From NCBI GenBank assembly GCA_900142905.1, contig FSRV01000002.1, forward strand, positions 4,402,001-4,466,000: 64,000 nucleotides of DNA, given 5' to 3'. Of this stretch, positions 27,232 through 36,169 are shown in pieces. Each line of letters starts with the position of its first letter. The stretch's first letter is position 1. Both the position numbers and the translations under genes were made by a program. This DNA is from Burkholderia sp. GAS332 (GTDB taxonomy: Bacteria; Pseudomonadota; Gammaproteobacteria; Burkholderiales; Burkholderiaceae). The notes beneath the pieces were generated by a model. The model did no database searches and had not been told where the DNA came from. It worked only from the letters and a program-made list of their open reading frames with translations.

Positions 27232-28731
27232 TCAAGCGTCAATCTTTGTCATGCGACCGACAGTGCCGACAGTCGCTTCTCTGCGCGCATATGCGACGCA
27301 ACGTTTCGCGAGTATTTCGGTCGGGTCGACGAGTCGCATGACGCGTCCGTTGTGGGACGTGAAGCTGGCTTGCGGCAACAACAACGGAAGTTCGGTGCAG
27401 CCGAGAATGACCACCTCGATGTCGCGGTCTATAAGATCGTTCAGCGCTGCGTGGATGTCTTCCACGCATTCACCCTTGGTAAAGCCAGCCTTGACGCCGC
27501 GTGGACCGTAAATGGCATTCATCAGTCTCGCCTGCAGGCCGTTGCCGGGCGTAGTCTGTTTTAATCCGTGGGATGCCAGCGCTTTCCGGTAAACGCCGCT
27601 TTCGATCGTACCGCTCGTTGCGAGCAGGCCAACTTCGCGCAGAGCCGGAAAGGCGCGGCGCAGGTGGTCGACGGTAACCGTCAACATGTTCAAAATCGGA
27701 ACGTTCAGATAGGGCTGGATCCGCTCGACAAACGCATGCGCCGTGTTGCACGGAATAGCAATCAGATCAGCGTCGCCAGCCTCGAGTTTCTTGCACGTTG
27801 CATGCAGCGCCACTGTCGGATCGGGCCCGTTGCCAACCAGATTTGAGGTGCGGTCCGGGATCTGCGGGTTCTGCTCAATCACCAGCTTGATGTGATCCTG
27901 GTCTCGCGAGGCAGGTGTACTGCGCACGATCTTTTGCACGAAGTCCACGGTCGCGGCGGGACCCACCCCTCCCACCACCCCAACCTTGAAGGGGCGGGCG
28001 CGATCGGCGTACTGACCTGTTGCGACATGTTCGGCATACACCAGGTTCGAATCCGTCACAGGCACAGACAACGCAATCTGCCCGCTGACGAGCGCGACCT
28101 CGGTCAGTCCCGGCAGAATGACTTCTGCGCCCTGCGCAAGCAGATCTATACAGGCCTCGCGAATCAGTTCGACGGCTCGTCCTTCCAGGTTACCGTTGCG
28201 GATGCCTTCGTCGCCATAGACTGCGGTGGTAACGCAATCTGTGCCGCCCAAAGCCCGTGGATGCAGCACCTCGAACTCAGGTGCCTGAAAATATCGCTCG
28301 AAGCACTTTTCCTCCCGCATATAGTCCGATGTCAGTACACCAATTCGCCGTGCGGACGGATAGCAGCGCCGTACATGGACAACCAGCGCGTCGATCATGT
28401 CGACGACCTTCAGCGAAGCGTTTTCCTGTAACTGATCGATGAATGTGTGGCTCAGGAAGCACGGCAGCACGACCGTCCGGACACCACGCCTTTCGAAATC
28501 GCGGATCATGTCGAAGATATACAGCTTCTGCTCGACGGTTGCCGTCCGTGAGTGAGTCGGATCGCGAAACGGGTGCTGTTCAAAGATCACGTCGCAAGGC
28601 CCTGCACGGCTGTCGGCGTGCAGGGCCTTCAGCAGCTTGAAAAGAACATCGGCCCCGGCAAGCGGCCCGAGGCCACCAACGATACCGAATGAACGTCCGG
28701 CCTCTGCCTTCGTTACTTTTGTGGCTGTCAT
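27232..28731 (-). CDS. Double-domain aspartate/glutamate racemase-like protein
   Basis: 499 residues: two tandem Asp/Glu racemase domains (about 13-240 and 248-480), each opening with a GxVGGxGPxA motif. The C-terminal domain keeps both catalytic cysteines (AIPCNTAHAF and ILGCTELPLL). The N-terminal domain keeps the first (VLPCFLSHTF), but the second motif reads LPGLTEVAL, with Leu in the Cys position. Racemases need both cysteines for two-base chemistry. It is the last gene of the receptor/peptidase operon, 60 bp after dppA, so it probably handles amino acids released from peptides. Confidence 0.82.
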   Translation of the reverse strand: MTATKVTKAEAGRSFGIVGGLGPLAGADVLFKLLKALHADSRAGPCDVIFEQHPFRDPTHSRTATVEQKLYIFDMIRDFERRGVRTVVLPCFLSHTFIDQLQENASLKVVDMIDALVVHVRRCYPSARRIGVLTSDYMREEKCFERYFQAPEFEVLHPRALGGTDCVTTAVYGDEGIRNGNLEGRAVELIREACIDLLAQGAEVILPGLTEVALVSGQIALSVPVTDSNLVYAEHVATGQYADRARPFKVGVVGGVGPAATVDFVQKIVRSTPASRDQDHIKLVIEQNPQIPDRTSNLVGNGPDPTVALHATCKKLEAGDADLIAIPCNTAHAFVERIQPYLNVPILNMLTVTVDHLRRAFPALREVGLLATSGTIESGVYRKALASHGLKQTTPGNGLQARLMNAIYGPRGVKAGFTKGECVEDIHAALNDLIDRDIEVVILGCTELPLLLPQASFTSHNGRVMRLVDPTEILAKRCVAYARREATVGTVGRMTKIDA

Positions 28732-28791
28732 TGCGTTCCGCCTCCAAGCTATTTATATCGTGCCCTGCTGCCCGTGCGACGCTAGTGCGCG

Positions 28792-29625
28792 TCACCGCAA
28801 CATGAATGACATTGCCGACAGGCAGTTGAGCATGCGCACCACGTGTTCGACAGAAGGCGCGTCAAAGCGCAGCGAGACGCCGTCGGTTCGCGTGAGCGTT
28901 GGCCACTGGCCGAACAGATCGGCCAGCGCCGGGCTCTGCACACGCAGTTCGCACCTGAAGTGACTGGATCGAACACGAGGCACGTCGCTTACCTCTCCTC
29001 CCGCCACGTGGAGTGCCACGACCGCCTGCGCGGCGCGGCCGATCTCAGCTCGCGCGCTAGCGGGCGTCTGCGTTGCGCCGCTTGCGTGTCCGGATGCAGT
29101 TTTGGTGATCACAAAAGTCGCATCGGGAAAGGCCGGACGTGTTTCTTCGACGAATGCGTCGTCGCCCGACAGCAGCGCAACAGAGGCCCCGTATTCCTGC
29201 GCAAGTGCGCCGTACAATCCCGCTTCCCCCACTAGGATGCCGTTCAGCCGCACGCTCGCAAACGCGAAGCTATTCATCGTATGCGCAAGGATGCCGCGAC
29301 TTTGCGACATGGCGTGGTAGCCGATCATGAACACGAGCGCCGGGCCGGTTTCGAGTCCCGCCATCATGCCTAGCATGCGGGGTTTGCCGAGCACAACCTG
29401 GGCGCGTGCATCGAGCAAATCGGGCAACAGGTTGTGAAAGCTTCCGTGGGAATCGTTGACCCACACCTGTTTGGCGCCACCCGCGAAAGCCCCTTCGATG
29501 GCGGCATTCGCTTCAAGCGTCATCCAGCGGCGCGCGGCTTCGTACTCGCCGTTGCCCGCGCGGGTCTGTTCCGGATGGAACACACCAGCTACACCTTCGA
29601 TGTCGGTGGAAATCAGCACTTTCAT
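28792..29625 (-). CDS. dppA: D-aminopeptidase, peptidase family M55
   Basis: 277 residues from the ATG at 29625 (a TTG one codon upstream is less likely). Metal-ligand patterns of DppA are clear: STDIEGVAGV near the N-terminus, VNDSHGSFHNL, MIGYHAM and LVGEAGLYG. DppA removes D-amino acids such as D-Ala from peptide N-termini and forms a decameric ring. No signal peptide, so cytoplasmic. The start codon shares one base with the stop of the P1 peptidase gene (TGATG), so the two are translationally coupled. Confidence 0.88.
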   Translation of the reverse strand: MKVLISTDIEGVAGVFHPEQTRAGNGEYEAARRWMTLEANAAIEGAFAGGAKQVWVNDSHGSFHNLLPDLLDARAQVVLGKPRMLGMMAGLETGPALVFMIGYHAMSQSRGILAHTMNSFAFASVRLNGILVGEAGLYGALAQEYGASVALLSGDDAFVEETRPAFPDATFVITKTASGHASGATQTPASARAEIGRAAQAVVALHVAGGEVSDVPRVRSSHFRCELRVQSPALADLFGQWPTLTRTDGVSLRFDAPSVEHVVRMLNCLSAMSFMLR

Positions 29626-30698
29626 CAACGTGCCCTATCGAGAAGTTGAGCGATATCCGGCGCCGCGTCGTGCAACGACAGCCGTCGGTGGCCATCGCGG
29701 CCCGTCACCGAAACGGCATTCCACAGGGCATCGATAATGGCCTGCTCGACGCTGTCCGCGCACGCCTGAAAAAGCGGGTCGAGCCTCGTGTCAGCGAGTA
29801 TCGGTGGTGGCCTTGTGAAGTCGGCGTCGCACGCGACAGTCCATGCCGTGGTAAAAGCCAACGCGATGTCGCCGCTGCCATGGCCGTACACGGAGCCCGT
29901 GCGCGCAAGCCCCGCCGCGGCGCGCATCGACAGACGTTTCAGTTGCCGACCTTCAAGCGGTGCATCGGTTGCGACGATCATGATGATCGAGCCTTGCTCC
30001 GGTTTCATTGCAGTCGCGTCGGCAGTCGCCGCGCGCTTCGCCAGAACGTGCCCCACTGCGGCACCGCCGAGCGTAAGTGTCGGCAATCGTCCGAAATTCG
30101 CTAGCACCAGCGCGCCGGCCGTATAACGCTCCCCAGCGATCTCGATGACGCGCGACGCCGTACCAATGCCGCCCTTCAAGTCGAAGCAGGACATGCCACG
30201 ACCCGCGCCGACGGCGCCGCGTTGAACGTCAACGCTCGCTTTGCGGCGCGCGATGTCGTAGTGTTCGGCCGTGATTGCGAACGTCTGAATGTCGTTCAGA
30301 TAGCCGTCGTTGCATTCGAACACCAGCGGGTTCAACGTGGGCCAGTCCCGGCCAACTTGTGGGTTAGCTTTAATTGCCGACCGGATCTGCGCCTGCACGG
30401 TTGCGCCGACACCGAAGGTATTGGTCAATGCAACGGGCGTTTCGAGCAATCCGAGTTCGTTGACCTGCACGAGTCCAACGCTCTTGCCAAAGCCGTTGAT
30501 CACCGTTACCCCTGCGGGCACCTTGCACCGGTACACGTCGCCAGGATGCGGTTGAATTACCGTCACACCGGTCTGGATCGAGCCCTCGTCGAGCGTGCAA
30601 TGACCGACGGTCACGCCGTTCACATCGGCAATCGACCCGCGCGGACCGGATGGCAGCACGCCCGCATGAGGCGCCGGCGATAGTGGTTTCATGTTCAT
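29625..30698 (-). CDS. P1-family (DmpA-like) aminopeptidase, N-terminal nucleophile hydrolase
   Basis: 357 residues. DmpA-family landmarks are SIADVNGVTVGHCTLDEG, VTVINGFGKSVGLVQVNELG and EQGSIIMIVATDAPLEGRQL. The Gly-Ser in the last is the expected self-cleavage site that frees the nucleophilic Ser. DmpA-type enzymes remove N-terminal L- or D-residues, and relatives cleave beta-peptides. It overlaps dppA by one base and lies 37 bp after the first D-aminopeptidase gene. No signal peptide. Confidence 0.88.
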   Translation of the reverse strand: MNMKPLSPAPHAGVLPSGPRGSIADVNGVTVGHCTLDEGSIQTGVTVIQPHPGDVYRCKVPAGVTVINGFGKSVGLVQVNELGLLETPVALTNTFGVGATVQAQIRSAIKANPQVGRDWPTLNPLVFECNDGYLNDIQTFAITAEHYDIARRKASVDVQRGAVGAGRGMSCFDLKGGIGTASRVIEIAGERYTAGALVLANFGRLPTLTLGGAAVGHVLAKRAATADATAMKPEQGSIIMIVATDAPLEGRQLKRLSMRAAAGLARTGSVYGHGSGDIALAFTTAWTVACDADFTRPPPILADTRLDPLFQACADSVEQAIIDALWNAVSVTGRDGHRRLSLHDAAPDIAQLLDRAR

Positions 30699-30735
30699 GG
30701 TCTGTCAGGCTCTGGATACACGCAGCGAACATATT

Positions 30736-32394
30736 TCAATGAACTTTTGAGTCATGGCGCTCGATCTCACGTGTGAAGTTCAGGTTGCGTGTGCGCGTCG
30801 TGTCGATGCGAAAATTCGTCACTTGTTCACTGGAGCGTTCCACCGTCAACATGCCGCGGATAACCGCCAACTCGCCTGTGGGGTCAAACGTGAAAACGTC
30901 GTGACTGACTGGCTCCAGCAGGTAGGCGACTTTGCCTGCCACGCCTTCCATCGTCATGGTGAGCGTGTCATTCGCCACGGCGATCGTCGCACGCGCGGCC
31001 GCGTCGCCACTGTGATACGCACCCGCGAGGCCAGCCGACGCGTCGGAGAACGACGGTACGTTATCGGGCAAGCGTTCAAGCGTTTCTGCGTGACCGCAGT
31101 CCACCAATTCGATAGCCGTCACACGCCCGTCCGCTTGCGACGCGCGAGGCTTGATCAGGAGTGCGCCGCCAGCCCCGTCGTCGACCCGCAATCCGGCTTC
31201 CGTCTCGATCAGCGACAGGGGCATCTGTTTGACGTTGTGAAAGGTCGCACTCAGCCGCCCGTCGTGATCGCCGATCACGCAATACGTCCCGGATTGGCGC
31301 GCGTGGTACTTGCCCAGTAACGTTTCGTGCCCTGCAGTTCGCAGGGGGGGAGCAGCTTCTGGACCCAGGACCGATTCGCTCAGGACGATATCGACCACCT
31401 GCGTGGCCAGTTCGATCGGATTGGCCGTAACGCCGTTGGTGAGAATGATCACATCCAGCGCATGCTGCACCACGGTCAGCATCTGGCAGGCGCCACCGAA
31501 CACACCGCCGGCGTGATGCAGCAACTCGACGTTGCGATACGGTGTGCGCATCAGCCCCAAAGCATAGACACCTTCTGCGCCGCTCGAATAGCGCGGTTTT
31601 GTCAGCATCTGACGCCAGCTCGCTTCGCTGCCGAGCCGCTTTGAGCCACGTAGATGTGCGAGCCAGCGCAGCATGTCGTCGACCGTCGATACGATTCCGC
31701 CTTCGCCGAGTACCTCCCATGTGGGGAAGAGACCACGCATGAATCCGCCTTTTCCATCCGGCACATGCTGGGTCGCCATGCGCGGGCGGATTCGCATGTC
31801 GTCGGCGACGGACTCGGTGTCGACCATGCCCAACACGTTGAAGATGCGTTCCTTCAGAAAGGTCTCGAAGGGGATTCCGCTTACCCGCTCGATCGCGAGC
31901 GACAGCAGGTGATATCCGCCGTTGCAGTAGATCATCCGCTCTCCCGGCGGGAAATTGACATCCTGTTGGCGCACTTCGGCGGCCAATGCGCCGCCACGCG
32001 GCAGCGTTGCTACGCCCTGCGCAAGCAGTGTGAGATCGAGGTAGCAGCGGTAGCCTCCCGTATGCGTCATCAACTGGCGCAAAGTTGGGTCGCCAGCCAG
32101 CAGCGGCAGTTCGGGCACATACGTGCGAATCCCGGCGTCGACATCGAGCTTACCGTCTTCGGCGAGGAGCAGTGCGGCGAGGCAGGTGAAGTGCTTGCTC
32201 GTGGAGCCGATGCGCAAACGTGTTGCCGGGGTGTTGATTACGCCATGTTCCAGGCTCGCCAGGCCGAAGCCTCGCCGGTAGAGGATTTCGCCCCGATGTG
32301 CTACGGCTACAACCAGGCCGGGTTCATCGCCCTTGTTGAAGCATTCGAACAGGGCGTCCAGCTGTTTGATGATGTCTTTCGAATCTTTTGTCAT
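30736..32394 (-). CDS. D-aminopeptidase-type serine hydrolase (S12, beta-lactamase fold), copy 1
   Basis: 552 residues. The penicillin-recognising catalytic domain (about 10-350) has the SxxK motif in RIGSTSKHFTCLAALLLAE, the YxN motif in MIYCNGGYHLLSLAIERV, and HHAGG as the third element. Two beta-barrel-like C-terminal regions follow, as in the D-aminopeptidase (DAP) of Ochrobactrum, a peptidase that removes N-terminal D-residues. No signal peptide. It is 18 bp downstream of the TonB-dependent receptor gene. A clear paralogue lies at 37677-39338. Confidence 0.85.
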   Translation of the reverse strand: MTKDSKDIIKQLDALFECFNKGDEPGLVVAVAHRGEILYRRGFGLASLEHGVINTPATRLRIGSTSKHFTCLAALLLAEDGKLDVDAGIRTYVPELPLLAGDPTLRQLMTHTGGYRCYLDLTLLAQGVATLPRGGALAAEVRQQDVNFPPGERMIYCNGGYHLLSLAIERVSGIPFETFLKERIFNVLGMVDTESVADDMRIRPRMATQHVPDGKGGFMRGLFPTWEVLGEGGIVSTVDDMLRWLAHLRGSKRLGSEASWRQMLTKPRYSSGAEGVYALGLMRTPYRNVELLHHAGGVFGGACQMLTVVQHALDVIILTNGVTANPIELATQVVDIVLSESVLGPEAAPPLRTAGHETLLGKYHARQSGTYCVIGDHDGRLSATFHNVKQMPLSLIETEAGLRVDDGAGGALLIKPRASQADGRVTAIELVDCGHAETLERLPDNVPSFSDASAGLAGAYHSGDAAARATIAVANDTLTMTMEGVAGKVAYLLEPVSHDVFTFDPTGELAVIRGMLTVERSSEQVTNFRIDTTRTRNLNFTREIERHDSKVH

Positions 32395-32412
32395 TATCAG
32401 TAATCCATATGA

Positions 32413-34782
32413 TTAGAACGGAACGGTTAGCGTCGCGCCGATCGTACGGGGCTGAATCACGCTGACGAGAGCCGGGCCGCCCAGCGGCATCAGCGAAGTA
32501 CCGGCCGCGATCAAGGCGCGACGGTCGAACAGGTTGCGAATATAGAATGCCAGGCTGAACTTCCTGAAGTCCACGCCCGCTTGCAAATCCGTGATCGCGT
32601 AGCCTGGCAACGGGTAATCCGGACGGCCCGAGCTGGCATCGAACCCGCTATGACGTCGACCGACAAATCGTTGGGTTATACCCGCATACGACGGATACCC
32701 TTGCGCGGTGAACAGATAGGTACCCGAGAACGTGGCGGAGACCTTGGCCGAGTTCGGCAATGGCTCGCCCGCTGTTGTACCCGCGCTGGCGTTGCCTGTT
32801 GTCAAGCTGGCGTCGATGAGCGACAGGTTCGCACTGAAGTTCCAATGCGGGTCGGGACGGAACGTGCTGGAGAACTCGAGGCCCTTGATTCGGGCGTTGC
32901 CGGCGTTGACGACCTGGTTGACGCCATCGACAGTGCCGAGCTGCTGGATATTCTTCCACTCGATGTCGTAGATAGACGTCTCTAGCGATAACCGTTTGTT
33001 GAGCAGGTCGGCCTTGTAGCCCGCCTCATAGCTCCACAGCGTGTCGGGCGCGAAGGTCGGGCTACCCGGCGCGCGCATGCCGGTGAGTGGATCGATCAGC
33101 AGTGCATTCGGGCCGCCGGGCCGGTACCCGCTGGCGACGCGAACATACGCATTGCTGCTGGGCGTCAGCGCATAGCTCGCGGTGAACATGTAGGTCTTGC
33201 TGGTGTCCGACGACGGCGCGGAGACGGTCTGTGTTGGGCCTGCGAGCGTACCGGACGTAGTCTGTTCGTACGTCTGCGTGTTGTGCGCGATCCGGATGCC
33301 ACCGGTCAACGAAAGGCGCGGTGTGAGGTGATACGTCAGATCGCCGTATGCCGCGTACTCGTCGTACGTGCTGGGCGCCTCGATCTCCGACAGGTTCGGC
33401 CCGGCCGTGCCATCGGGCAAAGTCGTCAGAAAACCCTCGCTCAAGTTGCTGCGCTCATGCGTATAGAAGAGTCCGGCCAGCCACTCCAGTCGCTGGTTGC
33501 CCGGCGAGGTCAAGCGAAACTCCTGGGTGAACTTGTTCGTGGTGGCCACGTCCTTGGCCACCACCGAACCCAGGTCTAGCCCCTGGGCTGCAAATAGCGG
33601 CCCATATACGCCGGTCAGGTCTTGTGGCGCGCTCGAGTTGATCCTTTGAAACGACGTGATCGAGTTCAGTCGCGCCCAGCCGAGTTCGTATTCGATCCCG
33701 GCCGAATAAAGTTGAATGTTCTGATGAAACGGTTGCGGGGCGAACTGTTGCGTTGTCAGGTCACCCCAGACCGGTTGCCCGTTGGCGCCATATTCAACGT
33801 AGTTCGGATCGTTGCGATTGATGTTTTGCGAGACCGCGGTCAGCCGTACCGTCAAATCTCTGGTCGGAGTCAGTAGCAACGACGCGCGAGCACCGTAGGT
33901 GTCGCCACGATCGATGTGGGAATCCGCCTCGGGACCCACTGCGTCGACATAACCGCCATCGTGCTGCCCGAAGACGGAGACGCGCAGCGCAGCAACGTCG
34001 GTCTTCAGCGGAATATTTAACGCTGCGTTGGCCGTACCGCTCACACCGCCATGCTCTGTTCCCGACACGCCGGTGCCGACTTGCCCGGAAAACTGCTCCG
34101 AGTCGGGTTCGTTGGTAACGTATTTCAGCAAGCCGCCCATCGCGCCTGCGCCGTACAGCGTGCCCTGCGGACCGCGCAGGATTTCGACGTGGTTGAGGTC
34201 GAGCAGACTCATGTCGAGCGCAAACGTCGCACTTTGGGAGAACAGGGTGCTGCCCCCGAACGCGACGTCGTCGATATACATGCCGACCGTCGGCCCTGTC
34301 TGAATACCTGTTGTCACGCCGCGGATACTGACCTGACCGGACCCGCTGCCGCCGCTCGCGTTCAGGTCGACGCCCGGCTCCGAAGACAGGTAATCAGACA
34401 TTGTCTTTGCGCCGCTCTTCTGAAGTTCGTCAGCTGGGAGCACATTGACCTGCATGGGCACTTCGCGCGCCGGCTCACGTCGGCGGGTCGCGGTAACCAC
34501 AACGGTATTGAGCGTGGCGCCGTCTTTGCCTTGCGCGTTCGACGTCTCAGCCGCGGGTGCATTCGGCGCCGCAGTGCTCTGTGCGATGGCCGGCGCTCCG
34601 GCGGACGCCGCTTCCGGCGCAGCGATCTGCTGAGTTGGCATTGGCGTTGGCGCTTGTTCCTGCGCATGCACACCCAGCGATGCCAACCCGAAAACCGGTC
34701 CGACGAATAGCGTTGCGTAACGTCCGCCGTGCCGCAGCGGTAACGCCATCGAAACCGCTGCGTGCTTCGTTCTGTTTTTCAT
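32413..34782 (-). CDS. TonB-dependent outer-membrane receptor
   Basis: 789 residues from the ATG at 34782 preceded by GGAGGAGAC. A signal peptide ends near GLASLGVHAQ, a Pro/Ala-rich linker follows, then a possible TonB box in NTVVVTATRR. The plug domain (LPADELQKSGAKTMSDYLSS, SIRGVTTG, YGAGAMGGLLKYVT) leads into a beta-barrel ending in TVPF with terminal Phe. It resembles receptors for large non-siderophore substrates. First gene of the peptidase operon; the divergent kinase gene and the shared operator lie upstream. D-residue peptides are the proposed substrate (inference). Confidence 0.88.
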   Translation of the reverse strand: MKNRTKHAAVSMALPLRHGGRYATLFVGPVFGLASLGVHAQEQAPTPMPTQQIAAPEAASAGAPAIAQSTAAPNAPAAETSNAQGKDGATLNTVVVTATRRREPAREVPMQVNVLPADELQKSGAKTMSDYLSSEPGVDLNASGGSGSGQVSIRGVTTGIQTGPTVGMYIDDVAFGGSTLFSQSATFALDMSLLDLNHVEILRGPQGTLYGAGAMGGLLKYVTNEPDSEQFSGQVGTGVSGTEHGGVSGTANAALNIPLKTDVAALRVSVFGQHDGGYVDAVGPEADSHIDRGDTYGARASLLLTPTRDLTVRLTAVSQNINRNDPNYVEYGANGQPVWGDLTTQQFAPQPFHQNIQLYSAGIEYELGWARLNSITSFQRINSSAPQDLTGVYGPLFAAQGLDLGSVVAKDVATTNKFTQEFRLTSPGNQRLEWLAGLFYTHERSNLSEGFLTTLPDGTAGPNLSEIEAPSTYDEYAAYGDLTYHLTPRLSLTGGIRIAHNTQTYEQTTSGTLAGPTQTVSAPSSDTSKTYMFTASYALTPSSNAYVRVASGYRPGGPNALLIDPLTGMRAPGSPTFAPDTLWSYEAGYKADLLNKRLSLETSIYDIEWKNIQQLGTVDGVNQVVNAGNARIKGLEFSSTFRPDPHWNFSANLSLIDASLTTGNASAGTTAGEPLPNSAKVSATFSGTYLFTAQGYPSYAGITQRFVGRRHSGFDASSGRPDYPLPGYAITDLQAGVDFRKFSLAFYIRNLFDRRALIAAGTSLMPLGGPALVSVIQPRTIGATLTVPF

Positions 34783-34867
34783 CTTCACCCTTGTCTCCTC
34801 CTGATTTTTCAATCTACCGAAAGTGATGCCACGTAGCGCAACTCAAGGTGAACGGTAAGTGCCGGTT

Positions 34868-34910
34868 ATTTCTGTTTCATGTGGCCTTTGTATCGCTGTT
34901 GATACAAACT
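34868..34910. promoter_or_regulatory. Operator copy A: TTTGTATC-N6-GATACAAA within a 43-bp conserved block
   Basis: A perfect 8-bp inverted repeat, TTTGTATC (34887-34894) and GATACAAA (34901-34908), preceded by ATTTCTGTTTCAT. The same arrangement, allowing a few mismatches, recurs at 44206-44248 upstream of tonB. Both lie between a minus-strand operon and a plus-strand signalling gene. Likely the site of the locus regulator. Confidence 0.65.
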
Positions 34911-35050
34911 CGTGGAGGGGGGAGGAGACCAGACAGGCAGGCGACGTATTGTCGATACGGAAATTTGTTTCGAGTTTGCAATAAACGACACACAGAGACC
35001 CTACATTCGCAGGCGATAATTGAATTCATCGCTCGCTGTCGGCCAGGACT

Positions 35051-36043
35051 ATGCGCAAACCCCGCTTCGATTCAGCTTTTTACCGCCTGCTCTTCATGAT
35101 GATTTCGATCGTCCTGGTGACGCAGGCGAGTGCCGCCCTGTTGCTCTTCAATCTCTACAGCACGGCGCCTTTCAGGCCGCCTCCCGGGATGAGTGCGACG
35201 CTGCAGTGGGGCGCTGCGGTGATGATCCAGGTCATGCCGGCACTGATCTCGTCCTGGATTGGAGCGCGCATGCTGGCTGCTCCCTTCCGATCGCTAGCCT
35301 TGGGGGCAGCTGAATTGTCGAGGAATATCGATGCGCCGCCTATCAAGGAATCGGGTCCGATCGAAGCGCGTCAGGCTGCCAGAGTGTTCAACACAATGCA
35401 GGCGTCGCTGCGGCGGCAAATGAGTGAGCGCAACCGCTTTCTCGCCGCTGTGTCGCACGATTTGCGCACACCCCTGACGCGCATGAAACTGCGCCTTCGC
35501 TCCGCTCAGGATGTCGAATTGAGTGAACGACTCAGAGACGATATTGACGAAATGACGCAACTCCTAGAAGCAACGTTGTCGTTTCTGCGGAATGAAGAAG
35601 TGGTTGAGGCGTTCAGTCCGGTCGATATCAATGCGCTGGTGGATGCGATAGCGGAAGATGCAGCCGAACATGGCCAGCGGGTGACAATCAGCGGTGCAGT
35701 GCCGCCGATATCGGCCCAGCCGCTCGGCCTCAAGCGCTGCCTTACGAATCTGGTTGCCAACGCGATTCGATACGGTGAAGACGCGCACATCCGCCTGACC
35801 GACGCACCGTCGTGCGTAAGTATCGAGATTGTCGATCATGGTCCTGGTATACCGGAGTCGCAACTGGAGCGGGCGCTGGAGCCGTTCTACCGGGTGGAAA
35901 GTTCCCGCAACAAGAACACCGGGGGAACGGGACTTGGCCTTGCCATTGCGAACGACGTCGTGAAGCGCCATGGCGGTGAGCTGGTGTTGCGCAATAGCAC
36001 GGAAGGCGGGTTGGTGGCGCAGGTTACGCTGCCGCGTCGGTAG
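35051..36043 (+). CDS. Sensor histidine kinase (EnvZ/BaeS-like), partner encoded remotely
   Basis: 330 residues with two membrane helices (about 12-33 and 52-75) around a short periplasmic loop. Then come a HAMP-like region, the H-box RFLAAVSHDLRTPLTRMKLR with the phospho-His, and ATPase motifs (NLVANAIRYGED, VDHGPGIPE, TGGTGLGLAIAND). The very short periplasmic loop suggests it senses something in the membrane or inside the cell. No response regulator is adjacent; the OmpR-type regulator at 44526 is the plausible partner because both genes are divergent from operons carrying the same motif. Confidence 0.87.
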   Translation: MRKPRFDSAFYRLLFMMISIVLVTQASAALLLFNLYSTAPFRPPPGMSATLQWGAAVMIQVMPALISSWIGARMLAAPFRSLALGAAELSRNIDAPPIKESGPIEARQAARVFNTMQASLRRQMSERNRFLAAVSHDLRTPLTRMKLRLRSAQDVELSERLRDDIDEMTQLLEATLSFLRNEEVVEAFSPVDINALVDAIAEDAAEHGQRVTISGAVPPISAQPLGLKRCLTNLVANAIRYGEDAHIRLTDAPSCVSIEIVDHGPGIPESQLERALEPFYRVESSRNKNTGGTGLGLAIANDVVKRHGGELVLRNSTEGGLVAQVTLPRR

Positions 36044-36169
36044 AGCGGGTGATCGGATCGACCGTAGGCGAAGTTCTATTTCACGCGTGATACACAGTGA
36101 TCACAAAGCGGAAATGGCGCGTGCTTATAGTCGCTTCACACCCCTCAATCACGTTTGGCATAACCTACT

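Noticed and set aside
36080..36125. Possible third copy of the TTTGTATC/GATACAAA operator upstream of mlrC
   Set aside because: Only half-site-like pieces (GTGATACAC, GATCACAAA) with wrong spacing; not comparable with the two clear copies.
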